Position numbers and translations under genes: made by a program. Below, in pieces: positions 7,148 through 13,588 of a stretch of 22,327 nucleotides of DNA. Source of the stretch: CAG-582 sp964551965 (GTDB taxonomy: Bacteria; Bacillota_I; Bacilli_A; RF39; UBA660); assembly GCA_964551965.1 (NCBI GenBank), contig CAZKFB010000018.1, forward strand, positions 1-22,327, in the 5' to 3' direction. Under the pieces are notes generated by a model. It made no database searches, was not told the origin of the DNA, and saw only the letters and a program-made list of their open reading frames with translations. Position 1 is the stretch's first letter. Each line of letters opens with the position of its first letter.

Positions 7148-8344
7148 ATGAAAATATTAACAATTAATGCTGGATCTTCATCAATGAAATTCAGTGTAAT
7201 GGAAATACCAGAAAATAAAGAATTAATTAATGGATATTTTCAAAGAATAGGAATGGAAGGATCTTTTTACGATGTAAAAATCAATGGGGAAAAATTACAT
7301 CGTGATGTCGTTTTAAAGGGACATTTAGATGCTCTAGAATGTGTTAAAAAAGAATTAGTAGAATTAAATGTTGTTTCATCATTAGATGAAATCGATGCTA
7401 TTGGACATCGTTTAGTACATGGTGGAGAAAAATTTAAAGAATCAGTTGTTATAACTGATGAAGTAATTGAAGAATGTAAGAAATTTACACCTTTAGCACC
7501 ATTACATAATCCAGCTATGCTTTCTTGTATTGAAGCAAGTAAGGAAGCTTTTGCTGATAAACCAATGGTAGCTGTATTTGATACATCATTCCATCAAACA
7601 ATCCCTGAAGAAAACTTCTTATATTCAGTTCCATATTCATGGTATAAAGATTATGGAGTAAGAAAGTATGGATTTCATGGAACAAGTCATAAGTATATAA
7701 CTAAAACTATGAAAGAAATACTAGGTAAAGATAGTATCAATATCATTAACTGTCATATTGGTTCTGGGTCAAGTGTTTGTTGTATTAAAGATTCTAAGAG
7801 TTATGATACAACTATGGGATTTAGTCCAAACGCAGGATTAATCATGGGAACTCGTTCAGGAGATATTGATTACTCATTAATTCCATTCGTAATGGATAAG
7901 ACTGGAAAAACTATATCTGAAATTGATAACATCTTGAATAAAGAAAGTGGACTTTTAGGTATAAGTGAAAAATATTCTGATCATCGTGATATTGAACATG
8001 GTATGGAAGATAAAGATAAACAATGTATTTTAGCTAATGATATGTGTGCTAATAGAATAGTAGACTATATTGCTAAATACTATGTTGAATTAGATGGTAA
8101 AGTAGATGCTTTAGTATTTACGGCTGGTTTAGGAGAAAATGCTCGTGAATTCAGAGAGCAAATTGTTAATAAATTAGCATCATTAAACATCAAAATTGAT
8201 GCTGAAAAGAATATGCAAGTTGCAAGCTATTGTAGTATTCATGAGGGAATTGTTAGTTCTCCAGAATCAAGTATTCCAGTTTATGTAGTACCAACAAATG
8301 AAGAATTAATGATTGCATTAGATACATACGAATTAATTAAATAG
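7148..8344 (+). CDS. ackA: Acetate kinase
   Basis: Interconverts acetyl phosphate plus ADP and acetate plus ATP, the substrate-level ATP step of acetate fermentation, in the cytoplasm. The 398 residues are the normal length. Family motifs are complete: start LTINAGSSSMKF, GHRLVHGG, PLAPLHNPAML, VFDTSFHQTIP, YGFHGTSHKY, the nucleotide loop HIGSGSSVCCI, GLIMGTRSGDIDYSLI, and FTAGLGENAREFR. The start ATG has a GAGGGTGAAA site. The usual partner phosphotransacetylase (pta) is not next to it. The gene is followed after 11 bases by the DHH-family gene, so the two probably share a transcript. Confidence 0.97.
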   Translation: MKILTINAGSSSMKFSVMEIPENKELINGYFQRIGMEGSFYDVKINGEKLHRDVVLKGHLDALECVKKELVELNVVSSLDEIDAIGHRLVHGGEKFKESVVITDEVIEECKKFTPLAPLHNPAMLSCIEASKEAFADKPMVAVFDTSFHQTIPEENFLYSVPYSWYKDYGVRKYGFHGTSHKYITKTMKEILGKDSINIINCHIGSGSSVCCIKDSKSYDTTMGFSPNAGLIMGTRSGDIDYSLIPFVMDKTGKTISEIDNILNKESGLLGISEKYSDHRDIEHGMEDKDKQCILANDMCANRIVDYIAKYYVELDGKVDALVFTAGLGENAREFREQIVNKLASLNIKIDAEKNMQVASYCSIHEGIVSSPESSIPVYVVPTNEELMIALDTYELIK

Positions 8345-8355
8345 GTTGTGATAAT

Positions 8356-9312
8356 ATGCTAACATCAATTAGCAAACAAATAATAAAAAAGATCAAAGAG
8401 TATAACACGATAGTTATTGCTCGTCATATTGGTCCAGATCCTGATGCTATTGCATCGGAGATTGCATTAAAAGAAATAATTAAATTAAACTATCCAAATA
8501 AAAATGTCTATGCGGTAGGTGCGGGAGTCGCAAAATTTAAATATTTTGGTACTCTAGATAAAATAGATTCTGTAAATTTTAATGAGGCTTTATTAATTGT
8601 TCTAGATGTACCAAGATTTGAAAGAGTAGATTCTGTTAATCCTGAACTATTTAGATATACTATTAAGATAGATCATCATCCATGCGATGAAGTAGTATGT
8701 GATTTAGAACTAGTAGATGAAACTTCATCATCTACCTGTCAATTAATAGCTGAGATTGCCTATAAACAAAAACTTAAGTTAAATAAAAGTATTGCTGAAA
8801 AGTTATTTATGGGTATTATAGCTGATTCAGATCGTTTCTTACTTAGCTATACAACTCCTGAAACATTTAGTATAGCAGCTAAATTATTGAATGATTATAA
8901 ATTTGAACTTGCTCCTTTATATAATAATTTATATGAGAGGGGAATCAACGAAAGAAGATTTGAATCATATATTATTGAAAATATAAATATAAGTGAAAAT
9001 GGATTTGGATACATTAAAATAACTGAAGATATAATAAAGAAATTTAATGTTGACTCATCAACAGCATCAAACTTGGTAAATGATTTAAATTTTATTAAAG
9101 AATTGAAAGTATGGGCATTTTCATCATACGATGCTAAGGCTGGATTATTTAAAATAAATATTCGCAGTCGTGGAAAAGTTATAAATGAAATAGCAGAAAA
9201 GTTTAATGGTGGTGGACATAAATTTGCTTCCGGTGCTAGATTAAAAACCGAAAGTGAAGTAAATGAATTGTTCCATGCTTTAGATGAGGCTTGCAAAGAG
9301 AATAATGAATAG
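8356..9312 (+). CDS. nrnA: DHH-family phosphoesterase, NrnA type (nano-RNase / pAp phosphatase)
   Basis: Likely a Mn-dependent enzyme that degrades very short RNAs (2-5 nt) and may dephosphorylate pAp; members of the same family also hydrolyse cyclic-dinucleotide products. The 318 residues match NrnA. The DHH domain shows HIGPDPDAIAS (His24, Asp28, Asp30), Asp84 in VLDVPRF, and the name-giving Asp106-His107-His108 in IKIDHHPCDE, then GIIADSDRF. The C-terminal DHHA1 domain has the substrate motif GGGHKFASGA. The family usually reads PDGDA, here PDPDA. The protein follows ackA by 11 bases and is closed by a strong terminator. A role in pAp removal would fit the CoA genes in the window, but that is inference. 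Confidence 0.88.
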   Translation: MLTSISKQIIKKIKEYNTIVIARHIGPDPDAIASEIALKEIIKLNYPNKNVYAVGAGVAKFKYFGTLDKIDSVNFNEALLIVLDVPRFERVDSVNPELFRYTIKIDHHPCDEVVCDLELVDETSSSTCQLIAEIAYKQKLKLNKSIAEKLFMGIIADSDRFLLSYTTPETFSIAAKLLNDYKFELAPLYNNLYERGINERRFESYIIENINISENGFGYIKITEDIIKKFNVDSSTASNLVNDLNFIKELKVWAFSSYDAKAGLFKINIRSRGKVINEIAEKFNGGGHKFASGARLKTESEVNELFHALDEACKENNE

Positions 9313-9328
9313 TATTATTCTCTTTTTT
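9295..9328 (+). terminator. Strong terminator overlapping the nrnA stop codon
   Basis: A perfect 12-bp stem (left arm 9295-9306, right arm 9314-9325) with a 7-base loop and T tract 9323-9328. The TAG stop (9310-9312) lies in the loop, and the left arm encodes the last residues of NrnA. Confidence 0.9.
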
Positions 9329-9376
9329 ATAAATAATATTTTAGTAAAATATTTGCTCGAGAAAATATATAATACA

Positions 9377-9385
9377 TGATATAAT
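9377..9385 (+). promoter_or_regulatory. Extended -10 promoter for fmt
   Basis: TGA-TATAAT with a perfect hexamer at 9380-9385, 24 bases before the fmt start, in a 97-base intergenic gap after the terminator. A second TATAAT lies at 9368-9373. No convincing -35 at the right spacing. Confidence 0.6.
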
Positions 9386-9409
9386 TATAAGTGATTAGAG
9401 GGTGAATCT

Positions 9410-10354
9410 ATGAAAGATAAAAAAGTAGTATTTATGGGTACGCCAGAATTTTCGGTACCAGTATTAAAAGAATTGATTGAAAATACTAACGTCGTACTAG
9501 TTGTTACCCAACCTGACGCTTATGTGGGAAGGAAACGTATACTAACTCCATCTCCAGTTTGTCATCTTGCTGAAGAAAATAATATAGAAGTATTTAAACC
9601 GGAAAAATTAAGAAAAGAATATGAATATGTTTTGAATAAGAAACCTGATATTATTATAACTTGTGCGTATGGACAAATTGTTCCAAAAACTATTCTTGAT
9701 TATCCTGAATTTGGTTGTATTAATGTTCATGCTTCACTTTTGCCTAAATATCGTGGAGCAAGCCCAATAAGCAAGGCAATATATGATGGAGAAACTTCAA
9801 CTGGAATAACTATCATGTATATGGATGAGACTCTTGATACTGGAAATATTATTCATGCTGAAGAAATTCCAATAGATGATACTGATACATTAGGTACTCT
9901 AACAAATAAATTAAGTAAGTTAGGTGCAAGTTTACTTATGCGTACTTTGCCAAAAATCTTCGATGATACTAACTTTGATATCCCTCAAGATAATGAACTT
10001 GCAACATTAGCTCCAATGATTAAGAGAAGTGATGAAAAGTTAGATTTCAATCGTACAAGATTAGAAGTATATAATCATGTAAGAAGTTTAAATCCTGAAC
10101 CTAGTGCATTTATTATATTGGATAATGAAGAAATGAAAGTACTTGAATGCCGTATAGGTGATGAAACTAAAGGGGATATTGGTGTTATATCAAAAGTATC
10201 TAAAGATAGCTTCTCTATAAATTGTAAAGATGGAGTAATAGATATTATAAAAATTAAACCATTCGGGAAAAAAGAAATGTTGGTTAGGGACTATTTCAAT
10301 GGAAAAGATAAAAATAGTTTACTTGGATTACATGTAGGTGATACTAATGAATAA
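9410..10354 (+). CDS. fmt: Methionyl-tRNA formyltransferase
   Basis: Transfers the formyl group from 10-formyl-tetrahydrofolate to initiator Met-tRNA. The 314 residues match the family. The N-terminal Rossmann-like domain opens with VVFMGTPEFSVPVLKEL, followed by the catalytic and folate region CINVHASLLPKYRGASPI and TGITIMYMDETLDTGNI. The C-terminal tRNA-binding domain (about residues 205-310) has LDFNRTRLEVYNHVRSLNP. The start is fixed by AGAGGGTGA upstream. Peptide deformylase (def), its common neighbour, is not here. The end overlaps the next gene by 8 bases, so fmt, the 10347 gene and pgsA form an operon. Confidence 0.96.
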   Translation: MKDKKVVFMGTPEFSVPVLKELIENTNVVLVVTQPDAYVGRKRILTPSPVCHLAEENNIEVFKPEKLRKEYEYVLNKKPDIIITCAYGQIVPKTILDYPEFGCINVHASLLPKYRGASPISKAIYDGETSTGITIMYMDETLDTGNIIHAEEIPIDDTDTLGTLTNKLSKLGASLLMRTLPKIFDDTNFDIPQDNELATLAPMIKRSDEKLDFNRTRLEVYNHVRSLNPEPSAFIILDNEEMKVLECRIGDETKGDIGVISKVSKDSFSINCKDGVIDIIKIKPFGKKEMLVRDYFNGKDKNSLLGLHVGDTNE

Positions 10355-11006
10355 AAAGAAAAAAGATGATATATACGAAACTAAATGGGAAGTATTCTTA
10401 AGAAATTATAATCAAGTTCCCGCATTTAAAGCTCTAGTAAGATTAGGAATATATTTCTTTTTATTCTTAATATTTATTTTGGTAATAAATATTGGTGGTA
10501 AGAATTTAAGTGATGAAGACAATAAAACAACGACAACTACTAGTGAAAATAAAGCATCAGAAAAATTAACTTATAAAGAAATACTAGATAATCTTGCAAA
10601 CAAAGATGTTTCAATTGAATTTACTTCCGTTATTAATAACTATGAGACAAGAATTAATGCTGAAGTACATGATGGTGTTATTACTGGTTTAATTGAAAAC
10701 CAAGATATAACAAAGAAATTTAAAGTTCAAGATGATCAAGTATTCGAGATTGTATTAGATAAGGAAAATATAAACCAAGAATTATTTAATGGAATTAATT
10801 ATGAATTCTTAAATCCAACTAAATTAGTTAGTATTTTAAATAGTAATCAAAGTACAAAGAGGAAGAAAGATTCGGAAGTAATATATAATTATACTATTAA
10901 CCATAATGATATAAATTATGATACAATGGTTGTAGTTGAAAACAATTCTATTAAATCAATTGAAATGATACAGGAAAGTAATCAATATAGAATTATTTAT
11001 AGTTAG
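10347..11006 (+). CDS. Single-pass membrane protein of unknown function
   Basis: 219 residues, start ATG 10347 (behind TAGGTGAT) inside the end of fmt. A basic cytoplasmic N-terminus (KKKKDD, then a 30-residue polar stretch) leads to one hydrophobic helix (about residues 33-49). A threonine-rich linker (TTTTTSENKASEK) follows, then a polar outer domain of about 150 residues with no cysteine and no motif I recognise. The architecture (anchor, low-complexity linker, small globular domain) resembles the proteins at 3294 and 6390. Its place between fmt and pgsA and the 8-base gap to pgsA indicate co-transcription but do not reveal a role. Confidence 0.75.
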   Translation: MNKKKKDDIYETKWEVFLRNYNQVPAFKALVRLGIYFFLFLIFILVINIGGKNLSDEDNKTTTTTSENKASEKLTYKEILDNLANKDVSIEFTSVINNYETRINAEVHDGVITGLIENQDITKKFKVQDDQVFEIVLDKENINQELFNGINYEFLNPTKLVSILNSNQSTKRKKDSEVIYNYTINHNDINYDTMVVVENNSIKSIEMIQESNQYRIIYS

Positions 11007-11014
11007 GTGATAAG

Positions 11015-11692
11015 ATGAAAGTATTTGTTAATGCATTAACTTTAATTCGTTTACTTGCAACATTTATTCTTCCTTTTGTTTGGAGAATATTATCTCCATT
11101 AGGAATAATAATATTTGTATCTTGTGTTCTATTAACGGATTTTTTCGATGGGCTTTTTGCAAGAACATTTCATGTTCAAAGTCTATTTGGATGTGTTCTT
11201 GATACCGTTGCTGATAAAGTATTTGGAATCGTTATAATTCTAATTGTTGCCATATATTATCCTATTTATTATATAATTGCGGCCTTAGAAATAATAATTG
11301 CACTAATTAATGTTATTGCAGCATTAATTGGTCTTAAAACTAAATCATCATTTATTGGCCGTGCTAAAATGTGGGTTTTAGGTATATCTACTGTAATGGG
11401 AATAATTTATATATTCCAAACATATCTTTTAGATATTAGATTTATTAAACCATTGATAGAATTTGTCCTATTGGATAAAGATATTTTAATGGCATCAGTA
11501 TTCTTAACTGCCGGATCTGAAATAATGGTTGCAATTGATTATGTAATAAAACTATCTAAACAATACAAAGCAAATAATACTAAAATTAAATATGATTTTA
11601 AATCTAATGATGAATTAAAACATGTTCTATTTGATACAAACTATTATTTATCTAATAAAGGAATGCCTTTGTCAAAACATTTATTAAAATAA
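11015..11692 (+). CDS. pgsA: CDP-alcohol phosphatidyltransferase, PgsA type
   Basis: Integral membrane enzyme that most likely joins CDP-diacylglycerol and glycerol-3-phosphate in the first step to phosphatidylglycerol. The diagnostic motif D-x2-DG-x2-AR-x8-G-x3-D-x3-D is perfect at residues 42-67 (Asp42, Asp45, Gly46, Ala49, Arg50, Gly59, Asp63, Asp67). It opens with NALTLIRLLATFILP, as in PgsA proteins, and several hydrophobic helices follow. At 225 residues it is longer than the usual 180-190; the extra length is a polar C-terminal tail after the last helix (from about residue 180). The substrate alcohol cannot be read with certainty. It is the last gene of the fmt operon; AGGTGATAAG precedes the start. 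Confidence 0.88.
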   Translation: MKVFVNALTLIRLLATFILPFVWRILSPLGIIIFVSCVLLTDFFDGLFARTFHVQSLFGCVLDTVADKVFGIVIILIVAIYYPIYYIIAALEIIIALINVIAALIGLKTKSSFIGRAKMWVLGISTVMGIIYIFQTYLLDIRFIKPLIEFVLLDKDILMASVFLTAGSEIMVAIDYVIKLSKQYKANNTKIKYDFKSNDELKHVLFDTNYYLSNKGMPLSKHLLK

Positions 11693-11722
11693 TTGCAGAA
11701 TAACAAAATAATGTGCTATAAT
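11693..11722 (+). promoter_or_regulatory. Strong promoter of the small basic protein gene
   Basis: TTGCAG (11693-11698), an 18-base spacer, and TATAAT (11717-11722) with the TG extension (TGC-TATAAT). One of the best promoters in the window; it starts at the pgsA stop codon. Confidence 0.75.
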
Positions 11723-11748
11723 ACTCATGAATTTAAGGAGGGAAATCT

Positions 11749-11859
11749 ATGAAGACTATTAAAAAGAACCTACCAAAAGGTGTTAAAAAAATGTTTGCTC
11801 GTGAAAGAGGAGTAAAAGTTAGATACATTGCTAAAAAGAATAATAAAAAAAATAAATAG
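11749..11859 (+). CDS. 36-residue very basic protein
   Basis: Starts with MKTIKKNLPKGVKKMFARE and ends in a Lys/Asn-rich tail; 15 of 36 residues are Lys or Arg and only one is acidic. The ATG at 11749 has AAGGAGG, the most canonical ribosome binding site in the window, and a strong promoter of its own, so it is probably well expressed. Composition and size suggest an RNA- or ribosome-binding protein, and its place directly before the rimP-nusA-infB operon fits that. It matches none of the small ribosomal proteins I know (L33, L34, L36). Function unassigned. Confidence 0.72.
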   Translation: MKTIKKNLPKGVKKMFARERGVKVRYIAKKNNKKNK

Positions 11860-11862
11860 TTC

Positions 11863-11891
11863 TTTACAGGCAAGAGTCACTATGATATACT
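11863..11891 (+). promoter_or_regulatory. Main promoter of the rimP-nusA-infB operon
   Basis: TTTACA (11863-11868), a 17-base spacer, and TATACT (11886-11891), with a TG extension one base before the hexamer. This predicts a transcript start near 11898, about 53 bases before rimP, leaving room for the leader hairpin at 11906. Confidence 0.72.
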
Positions 11892-11905
11892 TATATTGAC
11901 GTATT

Positions 11906-11929
11906 AAGTGGGCAGAAATTCCCACTTTT
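11906..11929 (+). terminator. Leader hairpin / possible attenuator before rimP
   Basis: A perfect stem AAGTGGG (11906-11912) with CCCACTT (11921-11927), an 8-base loop and a T-rich tail (TTTTGTTATTGTTTA). It looks like an intrinsic terminator lying between the operon promoter and the rimP ribosome binding site (AGGAGG at 11940-11945). It could end transcripts coming from the small basic gene, or attenuate the operon, whose second gene nusA encodes a factor that acts on such hairpins. The function is inferred. Confidence 0.6.
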
Positions 11930-11950
11930 GTTATTGTTTAGGAGGAATTT

Positions 11951-12202
11951 ATGGATAGCATTTTAAGTAAAATTGAAGAACTTATTACACCAGCAATGAA
12001 TGAAATGAATTTAATTGTTGATTCGGTAACATGGGAAGTTGAAGGCAAATATAACTATTTAAAAATAATTTTAGATAAAAATGATTATATTGATATCGAT
12101 ACTATTGTAGAAGCAACAAATAAGATAAATCCTATTCTTGATGAATATGATTTAATTGAAAGTGAATATATATTAGATGTATCTAGTAAGGAAAGAGGTT
12201 AA
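11951..12202 (+). CDS. rimP: RimP-like ribosome maturation protein, N-terminal domain only
   Basis: RimP helps late 30S subunit maturation. This version has 83 residues instead of about 150. It contains the whole N-terminal alpha/beta domain, with WEVEGKYNYLKIILDK and a DIDTIVEATNKINPILDE helix, and stops at YILDVSSKERG. In normal RimP the sequence at this point reads LEVSSPGLDRPL and continues into the SH3-like C-terminal domain, which also contacts the ribosome. No remains of that domain follow: nusA starts 4 bases after the stop. The AGGAGG site and the operon position support the identity. Either the gene has lost its second domain or a frameshift or assembly error has removed it. Confidence 0.85.
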   Translation: MDSILSKIEELITPAMNEMNLIVDSVTWEVEGKYNYLKIILDKNDYIDIDTIVEATNKINPILDEYDLIESEYILDVSSKERG

Positions 12203-12206
12203 AAAT

Positions 12207-13322
12207 ATGAATGGCAAAGAATTTATTAAAGCACTAAAGAATATTATTGAAGAAAAGAATATTGATGAAGATACTGTGTATGATGCAATGGAACAAGGTT
12301 TAATTACAGCATATAAGAAAAATTATGATTCTAAGACTAATGTTAAAATTGATATTAATCGTGAGACTGGTGAATTTAAGGTAATTCGTTACTTTGTAGT
12401 CGTTGAAGATTATATTGAAGGAGAAGAATCTACTGATGAAGAAGGAAATATCATTTATTTAGATCCTGAGATTAATGAAGACGCACAAATATTACTTGAA
12501 GATGCTGAAAAGATGGTTCCAGGAATAAAGGTTGGAGAAACTATCGAAGAAGAAGTTACACCAAAAGATTTTGGTCGTGTTGCTGCATCTACTTGTAAAC
12601 AAGTTGTTACACAAAAAATTAGAGAAGCAGAAAGAAATTCTATTATTTCTGAATTTGCTGATAAACAAGATGAAATCATGGTTGGAACACTTGCTATGGA
12701 AGATGTTAAGAACTACTATGTAGATTTAGGAAGAACGAGAGGTATCTTACCTAAATCAGAAATGATTCCAAACGAAACAGTTACAATGGGTTCTAGTATT
12801 AAAGTATATATTTCAAAAGTTGAAGCTACAACTAAAGGACCTCTAGTTTTATGTACAAGAAAACATTATGGATTTGTTAAACGTCTATTTGAATCAGAAA
12901 TTCCTGAATTCCAAGATGGAACTCTTGAACTTCATGGTGTTGCAAGAGAGGCTGGAGTTAGATCTAAAGTTGCTGTTTCATCTAATAATGAAAGAATTGA
13001 TGCTATAGGTACTTGTATTGGTGAACGTGGTTCGAGAATTGCAAGTATTCTTTCAGAATTAAATGGTGAAAAAGTAGATTTAGTATTATGGAGTGAAGAT
13101 CAATCAGAATTCATTAAGAATGCTTTAAACCCAGCTAAAGATGTAATTGTTAGTATAATTGATAATACTAAGGAAAATTTAGCATTAGCTATTGTACCTG
13201 ACGATAATTTAAAACTAGCAATTGGAAAACAAGGAATGAATATTCGTTTAGCTAGTAGATTAACTAAATTTAAAATTGAAATAAAGACTATGACACAAAT
13301 CCAAGAAGAGGGAAATAATTAA
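12207..13322 (+). CDS. nusA: Transcription termination/antitermination factor NusA
   Basis: Binds RNA polymerase and nascent RNA, controlling pausing, termination and antitermination. 371 residues from ATG 12207 (behind AAAGAGGTTA), the usual length for a form without C-terminal acidic repeats. Order: the polymerase-binding N-terminal domain (to about 135; includes FGRVAASTCKQVVTQKIREAE), S1 domain (about 140-210; VDLGRTRGILP), KH1 with GERG at 272-275, KH2 with GKQG at 340-343. Between them are the typical KRLFESEIPEFQDGTLEL and AREAGVRSKVAV. An in-frame upstream start at 12177 would overlap rimP and is unlikely. The stop overlaps the ylxR start by one base. Confidence 0.96.
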   Translation: MNGKEFIKALKNIIEEKNIDEDTVYDAMEQGLITAYKKNYDSKTNVKIDINRETGEFKVIRYFVVVEDYIEGEESTDEEGNIIYLDPEINEDAQILLEDAEKMVPGIKVGETIEEEVTPKDFGRVAASTCKQVVTQKIREAERNSIISEFADKQDEIMVGTLAMEDVKNYYVDLGRTRGILPKSEMIPNETVTMGSSIKVYISKVEATTKGPLVLCTRKHYGFVKRLFESEIPEFQDGTLELHGVAREAGVRSKVAVSSNNERIDAIGTCIGERGSRIASILSELNGEKVDLVLWSEDQSEFIKNALNPAKDVIVSIIDNTKENLALAIVPDDNLKLAIGKQGMNIRLASRLTKFKIEIKTMTQIQEEGNN

Positions 13323-13576
13323 TGAAGAAAATACCTATGCGTATGTGTGTTGTTACAAGAGAAAAATTTCCTAAGTATGAACTAGCACGCATAGTTAAAA
13401 ACGGCGATGAGATTATCGTTGATGACACAGGAAAATTAAATGGTCATGGTTGTTATATAAAATTAGATGAAAATGTTATAGATGAAGCTAAAAAGAAGAA
13501 AATATTAGATAGGGTGCTAGAAACTAAAGTACCTGATGAGGTATATGATACGTTAAAACTTAAAATAAAAAGATAA
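13322..13576 (+). CDS. ylxR: YlxR / RnpM family RNA-binding protein
   Basis: 84-residue protein of the YlxR (DUF448) family, recently linked in Bacillus to modulation of RNase P and long known from the nusA-infB operon. The family signature is present: MRMCVVTREKFPKYELARIV, then DDTGKLNGHGCYIKL, and a helical KKKKILDRVLETKVP. The last residues are basic. The start overlaps the nusA stop (TAATG), which indicates coupled translation. In Bacillus the L7Ae-like ylxQ comes next; here infB follows directly after a 12-base gap. Confidence 0.92.
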   Translation: MKKIPMRMCVVTREKFPKYELARIVKNGDEIIVDDTGKLNGHGCYIKLDENVIDEAKKKKILDRVLETKVPDEVYDTLKLKIKR

Positions 13577-13588
13577 GAGGTGGATAAT

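Noticed and set aside
11896..11924. TTGACG as a -35 box before rimP
   Set aside because: No -10 hexamer lies at 16-18 bases; that position is within the leader hairpin. The TTTACA/TATACT pair upstream fits better.
12532..12723. Plus-strand 63-codon frame inside nusA
   Set aside because: It is a shifted frame of the conserved nusA N-terminal domain, Lys/Leu-biased, with no recognisable motif.
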